A stretch of DNA of 64,000 nt from Globicatella sulfidifaciens DSM 15739 (lineage in GTDB: Bacteria; Bacillota; Bacilli; Lactobacillales; Aerococcaceae), in NCBI RefSeq assembly GCF_900167405.1, contig NZ_FUWO01000006.1, forward strand, positions 1 through 64,000, given 5' to 3'. How positions within the stretch are numbered: the first letter of the stretch is position 1; each line of letters starts with the position of its first letter. Below are positions 55,810 through 63,563 of this stretch, in pieces. The notes beneath the pieces are model-generated. The model searched no databases and was not told the DNA's origin. It worked only from the letters and a program-made list of their open reading frames with translations. The translations under genes and the position numbers were made by a program.

Positions 55810-56910
55810 GTGCCAGCATTTAGAGATGAAAGTGGAAACAAGACTTGGTTTTGTAAATTTAATTACACCAACTGGAAAGGTGAAAAATTAACTAAGAAAA
55901 AACGCGGATTTTCAACAAAAAAAGAAGCATTAAAATGGGAACAAGAATTTTTAAATCAATATTCTGAATCAATTGAGATGAGCTTTAGGGAGTTTTTTGA
56001 ACTTTACAAGAGGGATAGAAAACCAAGAATAAGAGAAAATACTTGGAGGACAAAAGAAGCAATTGTAAATCAAAAAATACTTCCATATATTGGTGATTTA
56101 ATGCTTAATGAGATTAATAATGTAACCATCATTCAATGGCAAAATGAGCTTATGAAGATTAAGGATAAGAATGGGAAGAACTACTCTCCTACTTATTTGA
56201 GAACTATTCATGCCCAGTTATCTAGTATCTTAAATCATGCTTGTAGGTACTACAATTTAAAAACTAATGTTGCTCGTGATGTCGGTTCTATGGGTGAAAA
56301 AGAAGCTGATGAAATGCTCTTTTGGACTCAAGACGAATACGAAAGATTTATAGAAGCTATAAAAGATAAACCTGAATCATTCTATGCTTTTGAACTTTTA
56401 TATTGGTGTGGTCTTAGAATGGGAGAATTATTAGCCTTAACAAAAGAGAAATTTGATTTTGAAAGGCATACATTAAAAATTGATGAATCTTTACAAAGAA
56501 TCGATGGGAAAAATGTAATAACTGCTCCTAAGACTAAAAAGAGTATAAGGACAGTAGTTATGCCTGAATTTTTAACTGAAGAGATTAAAGAATATATAGA
56601 CAGTTTTTATAAGTTAAAAGCAAAAGACTTAATATTTAATTTCTCTAAGAGCTACCTACACCATGAAATGGATAGAGGATCTAAGAAATCTCAAGTAAAA
56701 AGAATTCGAATACACGATTTAAGGCATTCACATGTTTCGCTTCTAATTGAATTAGGATTTTCAGCAACGGCAATAGCTGATAGGGTTGGACATGAATCAA
56801 TTGACATCACCTATAGGTATGCTCATCTCTTCCCTAGTAAGCAAAAAGAAATGGCTCTGTCTTTAACACAAGTGAGAAATAATAAGGCAAATGATTGGAA
56901 AGATGTTTAG
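55810..56910 (+). CDS. int: Tyrosine recombinase/integrase
   Basis: The 366-residue integrase has an N-terminal AP2-like arm-binding region (about 1-55), a SAM-like core-binding domain (about 60-155) and a catalytic domain. The catalytic set is complete: R203 (CGLRMGE), a lysine near 241, H302 and R305 (HDLRHSH), H328 (GHES) and the nucleophile Y337 (YRYAH). The start is GTG 55810 behind AAGGAGG. It should catalyse insertion at the guaA 3' end, and the intact gene implies excision is still possible. Confidence 0.95.
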   Translation: MPAFRDESGNKTWFCKFNYTNWKGEKLTKKKRGFSTKKEALKWEQEFLNQYSESIEMSFREFFELYKRDRKPRIRENTWRTKEAIVNQKILPYIGDLMLNEINNVTIIQWQNELMKIKDKNGKNYSPTYLRTIHAQLSSILNHACRYYNLKTNVARDVGSMGEKEADEMLFWTQDEYERFIEAIKDKPESFYAFELLYWCGLRMGELLALTKEKFDFERHTLKIDESLQRIDGKNVITAPKTKKSIRTVVMPEFLTEEIKEYIDSFYKLKAKDLIFNFSKSYLHHEMDRGSKKSQVKRIRIHDLRHSHVSLLIELGFSATAIADRVGHESIDITYRYAHLFPSKQKEMALSLTQVRNNKANDWKDV

Positions 56911-57265
56911 AAGACATTCATTAGATGAAATTTCACAAAAAACTAGAAATAAAGAGAAAAATAGAAAAAGAAATCGCATTTTAAATTTTAGAGTATCTGA
57001 AGAAGAATATGACCTAATAAACAAAAAGATTGCAATAAGCGGACTTAAAAAACAAGATTATTTTCTACAAATGTTATTAAATCACGAGGTTAAGTTAGTA
57101 AGTGATTACAGACTTTCTGATAATATAGCCAAGGAGATATTTCAACTAGCAAAAGTTATTAAAAAGTTTGGAAAACTAAATGACGATGAAGTTGATATTT
57201 TAATTTATATTTTAGAAATATATGAAGAAATCAAAAAAGAAAAAAGCCCCTACTACAAAAAGTAA
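56891..57265 (+). CDS. Ribbon-helix-helix/MobC-like element protein
   Basis: The 124-residue basic protein contains RILNFRVSEEEYDLINKKIA, a ribbon-helix-helix pattern like that of relaxosome accessory proteins, followed by helices and a lysine-rich end. It overlaps the integrase by 20 bases; a second ATG at 56903 is possible. It could bind element DNA for mobilisation or replication. It is shorter in motif content than the mobC at 59202, so the exact role is uncertain. Confidence 0.6.
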   Translation: MIGKMFRRHSLDEISQKTRNKEKNRKRNRILNFRVSEEEYDLINKKIAISGLKKQDYFLQMLLNHEVKLVSDYRLSDNIAKEIFQLAKVIKKFGKLNDDEVDILIYILEIYEEIKKEKSPYYKK

Positions 57266-57274
57266 AGGCATACA

Positions 57275-57320
57275 CTCCTGTGAGAAGTGTTCTCTAGACA
57301 AGTTCATTTTACCACAGGAG
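57275..57320 (+). terminator. Hairpin between integrase module and replication module
   Basis: ACTCCTGTG (57276-57284) pairs with CACAGGAGT (57313-57321) across a roughly 28-nt loop. Only TCTTATTTAT follows, so it is a weak terminator or a processing structure. Confidence 0.45.
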
Positions 57321-57348
57321 TCTTATTTATACCAGACAGGAGGATAAA

Positions 57349-57426
57349 ATGGAAAACAAATATAAAACAAAAAAGAGATTAAATGGTTATAAAAAGAAAA
57401 GGAGTAAGCCTTATGACAGATTTTAA
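57349..57426 (+). CDS. Short basic leader peptide overlapping the replication gene start
   Basis: ATG 57349 behind a perfect ACAGGAGG gives 25 residues (MENKYKTKKRLNGY..., eight lysines) and stops at 57424-57426, inside the next gene. Its own end covers the ribosome site and ATG (57413) of the VirE gene, so translation of the peptide probably couples to or controls that gene. It is not known whether the peptide has a function. Confidence 0.45.
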   Translation: MENKYKTKKRLNGYKKKRSKPYDRF

Positions 57427-58873
57427 ATTAAAATTCCCGGAAATAGATCAGACTTATGCCTTTTTAGATTTACAAACTACAGATAAGGGGATGGTTAGAC
57501 AAATTACTGGGAATATTGTAACAGCGATTTTAAATCCCAAATATTGTCAAAACCAAAAAATCATTGATGGACAAATATTCTTTGATAAATTTACCAATGA
57601 AATAAAATTCCAGGGGAAAATTATTGGAGAAAGAAATATAAAGGAAAATCAAATACGACTTTGGGATGATTCTTTAAATAATAGACTAGGCTTAGAGATA
57701 GAAAAACATTTTGGAATTAATTATAACACCAACAAAATGTGGGAAGCTATTCGATTTGTAGCTCATCAATATGAAGTGAGTCCGCCAAAGCAATATCTTC
57801 AAAATTTAAAATGGAATGGAGATAAAAATGCCATTAGAAAACTTTTACCAAGGTATTTGGGAGCGGATGATACAGAACTTAACAATTGGATAATGGAACA
57901 TATGATATTAGGTATGATAAAAAGAATTTTCAATCCAGGATCTAAGTTTGATGAGATGATTGTTTTAGTTGGGGGACAAGGTATAGGCAAATCGACTTTT
58001 GCAAGATACTTGTCCATAACAGATGATTGGTTTTGTACAATTGAAAACATTCAAGGTAAGGATGCCGTCATGAACCTTATGGGTAAAACTGTCGTTGAAA
58101 TTGAAGAATTTGTTGCTTTAAGAAATGCAAAATCGGCTAATGAAGCTAAATCTTTTTTATCAAAATTAAGCGATAGGATAAGAATACCCTACGAAAAATA
58201 TGCAACAGATGTGCCTAGGACATGTATATTCATAGGCACATTAAATGAAAGAACTTTTCTTAATGACCATACTGGAGAAAGAAGATATTTGCCTGTTGAA
58301 TGTAACCCGAATCAAAGAATAAGGACTATATATCCAGATAAAAATCACAATGAAAAACTTTCAGACAAAGAATATATGTCACGCATAAGAGAAGATTTTA
58401 ATCAGGCTCTAGCCTTGGGATATGAAATCTTTAAAAACAAGACTTATGCATGGACTATACCAAAAAATCTTTTAAAAGACTTGTATAAAGAACAAGAAAA
58501 GTTTAAATATCTAAACCCAGATGTGGAAGACATTAGGTATTTCTTAGAAGAATATAAGCCGAAAAGTGCAGATCCAAATATAACTTGTTTCAAAGAACTA
58601 ACCATGCAAGGCTACCAAATAAAATCAAAATCTTTTTCAGAGATTATGGATAATTATTTCCAAGACTGGATTCCAATTAGGTCATCAAAGACCCAGAGAA
58701 TTTCACCAAGTGGAGTCTCAATTCCAGTAAAACTATATTATGAAAAGAAAACAGAAAACAAAAATGACTTTATAGAAGTTGATAAGAATTTGTTGCCAGA
58801 AGAATGGCAAAAAGAAAATCAATTAGAAATAGATACAGCAAAACAAGTGAAAGATACAAATGTAACTTTGTAA
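57413..58873 (+). CDS. VirE-family (virulence-associated E) ATPase, probable element replication protein
   Basis: The roughly 486-residue protein has Walker A VGGQGIGKSTFARYL near 185-198 and Walker B TVVEIEEF, followed by RIPYEKYATDVPRTCIFIGT and TGERRYLPVECN. These are all typical of the VirE helicase-like domain of small integrative elements and phage satellites. It probably unwinds or initiates replication of the excised circle. The start is ATG 57413 behind AAAGGAG; a start at 57383 lies inside the leader peptide. The usual primase domain is absent or not recognised. Confidence 0.85.
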   Translation: MTDFKLKFPEIDQTYAFLDLQTTDKGMVRQITGNIVTAILNPKYCQNQKIIDGQIFFDKFTNEIKFQGKIIGERNIKENQIRLWDDSLNNRLGLEIEKHFGINYNTNKMWEAIRFVAHQYEVSPPKQYLQNLKWNGDKNAIRKLLPRYLGADDTELNNWIMEHMILGMIKRIFNPGSKFDEMIVLVGGQGIGKSTFARYLSITDDWFCTIENIQGKDAVMNLMGKTVVEIEEFVALRNAKSANEAKSFLSKLSDRIRIPYEKYATDVPRTCIFIGTLNERTFLNDHTGERRYLPVECNPNQRIRTIYPDKNHNEKLSDKEYMSRIREDFNQALALGYEIFKNKTYAWTIPKNLLKDLYKEQEKFKYLNPDVEDIRYFLEEYKPKSADPNITCFKELTMQGYQIKSKSFSEIMDNYFQDWIPIRSSKTQRISPSGVSIPVKLYYEKKTENKNDFIEVDKNLLPEEWQKENQLEIDTAKQVKDTNVTL

Positions 58874-59075
58874 CCTGTAACCAATCGTTATAAATCTTCT
58901 TAAATTAGGATTACATAAATTAATGGCTTGATAATAAGGGGTAAACACAGACTCTTAAAACAAGCTTGCCTAATTTTTGAAGTTTTTATTTTATAAGTTA
59001 CAGTTACACTTATTAATTTCTATTTGGAAAATTATGGGGAATTAGATTAAAGACTTGTTATTAATAGCAAGCACA
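58874..59075. other. Non-coding AT-rich stretch upstream of the candidate oriT
   Basis: No reading frame or strong structure is visible between the VirE gene and the hairpins at 59076. It could contain a replication origin, but no iterons were seen. Confidence 0.35.
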
Positions 59076-59172
59076 GTAAGTGAGTACCCACTTACGAAAA
59101 AATCAAAAAATCAATAGTTTTTAAGGCTATATAATTTTATGATTTTTACCTTGTTAGGGAGAACCCTAAGAC
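59070..59172. other. Candidate origin of transfer (oriT)
   Basis: GTAAGTG-AGTACC-CACTTAC (59076-59095) and TTAGGG-AGAA-CCCTAA (59154-59169, followed by GACCCC) are two perfect small inverted repeats directly upstream of mobC. Hairpins next to mobC/relaxase genes are the usual oriT layout. No nick site can be named from sequence alone. Confidence 0.45.
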
Positions 59173-59201
59173 CCCAAAAGATATAAGCAAAGGAGAAAAT
59201 T

Positions 59202-59558
59202 ATGGATAATAGAACAAGAAAAAATCAACTTAAAATATATTTAACAGACGAAGAAAAAGAAATATTTGAAAAGAAAATGAAACTTGCAAATTGTAAAACA
59301 ATGTCCCACTTTCTTAGAAAATGTGTGTTGGAAAAAGAAATTTATATTGTAGATCTAGAACCATTTAGAGATCTCCAATGGTTACTTTCAAATGCAACAA
59401 ATAATATAAACCAGATTGCAAAAGCAACTAACACAACCGTTGTTATTTACAAGAAAGATATTGATTATATGAGAGAAAAAATAGAAAAATTATCAAGAGA
59501 AATATGGCAGATCCATTCCCTGCTTCTTAATAAATCAAAAGAAAGTTCTGGTGATTAG
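59202..59558 (+). CDS. mobC: MobC-like relaxosome protein
   Basis: The 118-residue protein starts with a ribbon-helix-helix (RKNQLKIYLTDEEKEIFEKK). It has the conserved AxxxNINQIAKATN segment (NATNNINQIAKATN near 66-79) of plasmid mobilisation MobC proteins. It binds oriT and helps the relaxase nick. The start is ATG 59202 behind AAAGGAG. The relaxase begins 1 bp downstream, but is broken, so this gene can only work with a relaxase supplied in trans. Confidence 0.88.
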   Translation: MDNRTRKNQLKIYLTDEEKEIFEKKMKLANCKTMSHFLRKCVLEKEIYIVDLEPFRDLQWLLSNATNNINQIAKATNTTVVIYKKDIDYMREKIEKLSREIWQIHSLLLNKSKESSGD

Positions 59559-59559
59559 T

Positions 59560-59860
59560 ATGGCAATTACAAAAATACATCCTATAAAATCAACTCTAAA
59601 TTTGGCAATAAATTATATAACTAAGAGTGAAAAACTGATGAAAAAATCTTGGTATCTTCATTCAAATGTCATCTATCTATTCCCTTCATTCAGTTTATGA
59701 AAACTAGAGAAGATAATGATACTAAAGTTACAGTTCTGGCTAGACACTTAATCCAATCTTTTCTACCAGGAGAAGTTAATATTATAAAAGCTTATGAAAA
59801 TTGAATGGGATTATGCAAAAAAAGAACACACTTATGTAAGAGTATTCTTTGAATAAAGAA
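59560..59860 (+). pseudogene. Relaxase, N-terminal fragment, frameshifted
   Basis: ATG 59560 opens MAITKIHPIKSTLNLAINYI, the usual start of MobP/MobQ-type relaxases that follow mobC. The frame shifts in the A run near 59630-59634. In the next frame it continues TDEKILVSSFKCH...QFMKTREDNDTK...LARHLIQSFLPGEVN and then breaks again near 59806. The HxDxxHxH metal site, expected about 40 residues later, is missing. The gene is therefore inactive. Confidence 0.85.
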
Positions 59861-59918
59861 CAATTTTCTGATTTTGTTCAGTGTAGGAAAACTATGAAAA
59901 TTATTATGGAAAAGAGGT

Positions 59919-59948
59919 GGAGAGGTAGTGTTATTTGGCTACCTCTCC
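59919..59948. repeat. Perfect 10-bp inverted repeat at a rearrangement junction
   Basis: GGAGAGGTAG (59919-59928) and CTACCTCTCC (59939-59948) flank a 10-nt loop. It lies between the broken relaxase (plus) and a phosphopantetheinyl-transferase-like remnant (minus). Confidence 0.7.
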
Positions 59949-59967
59949 AGATGAACTATCAAAAAAT

Positions 59968-60147
59968 TTATTTTTCCAAAGCTTCATGTGAAAAATATCT
60001 ACCTGTACAAAATTCTCTCTTACGCTTCAATACAGAACCACTGATAATTTCATATTCATCTCTAGTTAAAGCTGAAATATTGTATATGTGATCCCCATAA
60101 TATATAATCGCTTCTTTATTCAGTTTAGAAAATAATTTATCTTTCAT
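59968..60147 (-). pseudogene. Remnant resembling the N-terminus of an EntD/Sfp-type 4'-phosphopantetheinyl transferase
   Basis: The 59-codon frame from ATG 60147 reads MKDKLFSKLNKEAIIYYGDH..., then LTRDEYEIISGSVLKRKREF, CTGRYFSHEALEK, and stop. The 'KRxxEFxxGRxxxxxAL' pattern is that of the CoA-binding region of EntD-like transferases. One extra base near the stop would let the frame continue, and the downstream catalytic WxxKE half is absent. So this is best read as a truncated, frameshifted piece. A weak ribosome site (AAGTGATG) precedes it. It might instead be a small functional protein. Confidence 0.5.
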
Positions 60148-60203
60148 TTACATCACTTATTATTAATAAATCTATTTCTTTTATACTAAGAGAGTACCTT
60201 AGT

Positions 60204-62459
60204 TTAATAAATCTCCACAAACTTTATTAAATTCTTAGAAGTATAAGATTCTGTACATCTAATAAAATCTATTGGGTAACCCTGAAATAATAATTTCCCT
60301 CCAAGATTACCTCCTTTAGGACCCAGATCTATTATCCAATCTGCTTGACTTATTACTGATAAATTATGCTCTATAATTATTAACGTATTACCAACTCTTA
60401 TCAAATCATGAACTAGGTCCATTAACTTATCAATATCTGCTTCATGAAGTCCTGTTGTTGGTTCATCTAGGATAATGATTCCATCTATTTTTTTATTAAG
60501 CATTTGAGCAATTTTTAATCTTTGAAGTTCTCCCCCTGAATAAGTATCTAAGGTCTGTCCAAGTTTAATATATGATAAATTTGATTTCATTAAGGAATTT
60601 AAAACTAAACTTATTTTGGGATTATCAAAAAATATTTCTTTAGCATCTTTCACTGACAAATCAAATATCTCACTAATATCTTTATCCCTATATTTATACG
60701 AAAGAGTTTTATCATTAAATCCCTTACCACCACACTTTTCACACATGTGTTCAGAGTCTCCCAAATAAGCTAAATCAAGTTTTATCGTTCCTTTTCCCTT
60801 ACATTCCGGGCAAGCACCTTCTCCTCTTACTGAAAAGAGATTTTTATTCACTTTATTTTCTCTTGCAAAGAGCTTCTTGATTTCATCATATATATTTAAA
60901 TAAGTGATAATATTTGACCGACTTGATGCCTGTGGCAAACTCTGGTCTAAAACAATAGACTCTGGATATTTACTTGTAAAGATTTCTCTTATTAAGGTAC
61001 TTTTACCTGAACCTGCAAGACCAGTTACAAGGGTTATCGCATTTTCAGGAATTTTCACCGATATATTCTTTATGTTATTTTTCGACACATTTTCTAAAGT
61101 ATAATATCCTTTGAAATTTTTTCTACTCTTATTAATTTGATGATCTTTTGTAAATGCTTTAGCAGTTATAGTATTGGATTTTAATAAGTCTTTGTAAGAA
61201 CCCTGAAAGGTAACCTTACCACCATCTGCTCCTGCGCCTTCTCCAAAATTTATAATTTCATCTGAGCATTTTATCATGTCTTGGTCATGATCGACAAACA
61301 AAACAGAATTCCCTTTATCTTTTAGACTCTTAAAAATATTTGTTATTCCCTTAATATCTTCTGGATGAAGACCTACGCTTGGTTCATCAAAAATATATAG
61401 AACATCTGATAGTGAGCTGTTAAGATATTTAACCATTTTTATTCTTTGAGATTCACCACCAGATAGGGTTTTTGTTCCTTGATTTACTTTTAAATAATCT
61501 AAGCCAACAAGGAAAAGGCTGGTTAACTTTTCTTTCAATGCTTTTATAATCTCATTAACTTTATCTTCTTTAATGCCATCTATAAACTCATACAAACTAC
61601 GAATATCCATATTAGAACAGTCTGCAATGGACTTATCCTTTATCTTGGCACTTAAAACTTCATTGTTAAGTCTTGCTCCATGACATACTGGACAAGTCTT
61701 TGTTATTAAAATCCTTTTTAAATCTTCTTGATATTGAGGATCTTGAACATTGACAAAAGTCTCCATAATACGAGGAATAATTCCATAATACTTAGCTGTC
61801 TTATGCCAGTTCTTACTAGGATTTTTAGGCTTAATTTTTGGCGAATTTAAAAGCATGTCTAATTCTTTTTTAGTATAATCAGATAATTTTTTATCATTAT
61901 CAAAATAGCCTGATTCTGTATAACGGGTTAATCTCCATCCTCCATTTTGAAATGTAGGAAATTTTATGGCATTGTCATTTAAGGATTTATTAACATCAAT
62001 TAATCTATTGATATCTATTTCTCTAATAATACCTAATCCTTGGCAATTTTTACACATTCCTTCAGGATTGTTAAAGGAATACTTCATAGAATATCCGATG
62101 AAAGGTTTAGCAAGTCTTGAATAAAGTAATCTCAAGTCTGAATATATATCGGTAACTGTCCCAACTGTTGACCTTGAATTTCCACTAATCCTCCTTTGAT
62201 CAATAACTAAAGAAACTGGAAGATTAGATATCGAATCAACATCTGGCTTTTTATATTTAGAAAGTAAGTTTTGAACATATGCGGAATATGTTTCATTCAA
62301 TAGTCGTTGAGACTCTGCTGCAATCGTATCAAATACGAATGAAGATTTTCCTGAGCCAGAAACTCCAGTAACACCAACAATTCGATGCTTAGGAATTTTC
62401 ATAGTAATATTTTTTAAGTTGTTCGTTCTAGCCTTTTCTACATAAATGAAATCATTCAT
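60204..62459 (-). CDS. UvrA-like (UvrA2/DrrC-type) ABC protein, probable drug-resistance cargo
   Basis: The 751-residue protein has two ABC ATPase domains: Walker A GVSGSGKSS near 33 and GLAGSGKST near 488, and signatures LSGGESQRIK and YSGGELQRLK. It also has zinc modules CKNCQGLG, CPVCHGARLN and CPECKGKG..CEKCGGKG. It is about 190 residues shorter than housekeeping UvrA and appears to lack the UvrB-binding region, as in UvrA2/DrrC proteins linked to resistance to DNA-intercalating drugs. It is translated from an ATG overlapping the MarR gene by 8 bases. Resistance is inferred. A small hairpin (60185-60203) follows the stop. Confidence 0.85.
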   Translation of the reverse strand: MNDFIYVEKARTNNLKNITMKIPKHRIVGVTGVSGSGKSSFVFDTIAAESQRLLNETYSAYVQNLLSKYKKPDVDSISNLPVSLVIDQRRISGNSRSTVGTVTDIYSDLRLLYSRLAKPFIGYSMKYSFNNPEGMCKNCQGLGIIREIDINRLIDVNKSLNDNAIKFPTFQNGGWRLTRYTESGYFDNDKKLSDYTKKELDMLLNSPKIKPKNPSKNWHKTAKYYGIIPRIMETFVNVQDPQYQEDLKRILITKTCPVCHGARLNNEVLSAKIKDKSIADCSNMDIRSLYEFIDGIKEDKVNEIIKALKEKLTSLFLVGLDYLKVNQGTKTLSGGESQRIKMVKYLNSSLSDVLYIFDEPSVGLHPEDIKGITNIFKSLKDKGNSVLFVDHDQDMIKCSDEIINFGEGAGADGGKVTFQGSYKDLLKSNTITAKAFTKDHQINKSRKNFKGYYTLENVSKNNIKNISVKIPENAITLVTGLAGSGKSTLIREIFTSKYPESIVLDQSLPQASSRSNIITYLNIYDEIKKLFARENKVNKNLFSVRGEGACPECKGKGTIKLDLAYLGDSEHMCEKCGGKGFNDKTLSYKYRDKDISEIFDLSVKDAKEIFFDNPKISLVLNSLMKSNLSYIKLGQTLDTYSGGELQRLKIAQMLNKKIDGIIILDEPTTGLHEADIDKLMDLVHDLIRVGNTLIIIEHNLSVISQADWIIDLGPKGGNLGGKLLFQGYPIDFIRCTESYTSKNLIKFVEIY

Positions 62460-62880
62460 CTTTCTCTAACCTATTCTTTCTCAATTCATTAGATAGTATA
62501 TTTGATAGTCGTATAAAGTATTTTTGCTCTTCTTTTGTAAAAGATTTAGACGCAATTTCAAAAATAGAAGTATGTTTTTTTTCTATGTCCTCAAGAAGTT
62601 TGTTTCCTTCATCAGTAAGTGTAGTATATAGCTCTCTGCCATCTAATTTATTAGGAAATTGTGCAATATATCCCTTAGATTTTAGACCTTTTAAAGCTTT
62701 TGATAGTTTTGTTCTTGATATTCCTAAAATAATACTTAAATCTGAGGGCAATATTTTTTCTAGTTTTTTTATCTGACTTAATATATCATATTGTAACCAC
62801 GATATATTTTTGGGATTGACTGAATTCCTTTCTGCCACCATTTCACATTGTAGTTCCATAATTGCTCTTTTTAAATCCAT
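62452..62880 (-). CDS. MarR-family regulator of the UvrA-like gene
   Basis: The 142-residue winged-helix protein has the MarR core: ILPSDLSIILGISRTKLSKA (helix-turn-helix near 40-58), LKGLKSKGYIAQFPNKLDGRELYTTLTDEGNKLL (wing and dimer region). It overlaps the UvrA-like gene by 8 bases, forming an operon. A perfect 20-bp palindrome overlaps its own -10, so it is very likely autoregulated and controls the cargo in response to a small ligand. The start is ATG 62880 behind GAGGTG. Confidence 0.9.
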   Translation of the reverse strand: MDLKRAIMELQCEMVAERNSVNPKNISWLQYDILSQIKKLEKILPSDLSIILGISRTKLSKALKGLKSKGYIAQFPNKLDGRELYTTLTDEGNKLLEDIEKKHTSIFEIASKSFTKEEQKYFIRLSNILSNELRKNRLEKDE

Positions 62881-62895
62881 AAATTCACCTCAAAG

Positions 62896-62917
62896 TAATT
62901 TCTATATAGAAATTATA
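62896..62917 (-). promoter_or_regulatory. MarR operator overlapping the promoter
   Basis: TAATTTCTATATAGAAATTA (62896-62915) is a perfect palindrome. The minus-strand extended -10 TGGTATAAT (about 62920-62912) overlaps it. The ATG is about 15 bp downstream. Confidence 0.85.
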
Positions 62918-63048
62918 CCACTTTTGAAATTATTTTAAACTATTTCCAGTATCATTCTGGTAACAATTATCTATCATTTACTGTACTATCTTGTTTTATT
63001 TGTTCTTTTTTGCCTAAAATATGCTTTATGCTTAAGTTATTTATAGAC

Positions 63049-63077
63049 AAAAAAATAAAGGCAGTCCAAAGACTGCC
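63049..63077 (-). terminator. Terminator after the relaxase C-terminal fragment
   Basis: GGCAGTC (63060-63066) pairs with GACTGCC (63071-63077). On the minus strand the stem is followed by TTTATTTTTTT. It lies six bases after the stop of the fragment at 63083. Confidence 0.85.
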
Positions 63078-63082
63078 GATAT

Positions 63083-63226
63083 TTATCTCTCTGTACCTTT
63101 ACTATGGTCTTTCTTATTTGACTTAGCTTTGTCATCTGTCTTAAAGCTTTTCATTTGCCCTAATATGGACCTTTTATCCTTATTTTGACTCTTTACCTGT
63201 TCTTTTGCTTTCAAGAGCTTCGAAGA
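63083..63226 (-). pseudogene. C-terminal fragment of a relaxase-like protein, inverted
   Basis: On the minus strand a frame ending at 63083 reads SSKLLKAKEQVKSQNKDKRS, then ILGQMKSFKTDDKAKSNKKD, HSKGTER and stop, followed by a terminator. The lysine-rich tail with an 'ILGQMKSFK' core resembles the C-termini of mobilisation relaxases. It has no start codon. It is oriented opposite to the N-terminal relaxase piece at 59560, consistent with inversion of the intervening segment. Confidence 0.5.
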
Positions 63227-63388
63227 CAAAAAGAGATATTATATTAAAACAATATTTCTCTGGTACTGGGACTGGGACGGGACTAAAAATTTGAAAATGT
63301 TCTATAATTAGATGGATTTAGGGATACAAGAAAAATTAGAATGTAGTATTTTGAATAGTTTGGTATATACTATACGTTTGGAAAAGAA
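63227..63388. other. Right end of the element, no gene
   Basis: It contains an imperfect hairpin AGAGATATT/AATATTTCTCT (63232-63261), then a GGGACTGGGACGGGAC stretch and AT-rich sequence up to attR. Arm-type integrase sites may lie here. Confidence 0.4.
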
Positions 63389-63399
63389 GAATGGGAATA
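63389..63399. other. attR: right direct repeat of the integrated element
   Basis: GAATGGGAATA matches 54402-54412 exactly. The following A would restore GAA-TGG-GAA-TAA, the natural end of guaA, showing that this was the original host sequence. Confidence 0.75.
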
Positions 63400-63410
63400 A
63401 AATAGAAGTA

Positions 63411-63457
63411 AAACAGCGACAGCCTTTTAGACAAAAGGCTTGTCGTTGTTTTTTTAG
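63411..63457 (+). terminator. Displaced original guaA terminator
   Basis: AACAGCGACAGCCTTTT pairs with AAAAGGCTTGTCGTTGTT (one bulge), followed by a T run. It lies 12 bp after attR, so before integration it would have ended guaA. Confidence 0.85.
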
Positions 63458-63563
63458 GCAGCCGTTAGTATCTTAAAGTAGACAACTATGATTGAGTTAT
63501 ATATTCTAGGACTATTGTAAAAAAAATAAACTTAATTAAATAAAATCAGAAAAGGTGAAGGAA

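Larger units (their letters stand above)
54402..63399. mobile_element. Integrated mobilizable element in guaA, about 9.0 kb, relaxase-defective
   Basis: It is bounded by the 11-bp repeat GAATGGGAATA. It carries a repressor, an excisionase-like gene, a tyrosine integrase, a VirE-type replication gene, mobC, a broken relaxase and a UvrA-like/MarR cargo pair. Base composition is more AT-rich and codon use (AGA, AGG, ATA) differs sharply from the flanking genes, suggesting origin in a low-GC clostridial or peptoniphilaceae-like host (inference). The original guaA terminator lies just outside the right end at 63411-63457. Confidence 0.85.

Noticed and set aside
59849-60091. An 80-codon plus-strand open frame after the broken relaxase
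   Set aside because: It has no ribosome site, and most of it is the reverse of the better supported phosphopantetheinyl-transferase-like minus-strand frame at 59968-60147.
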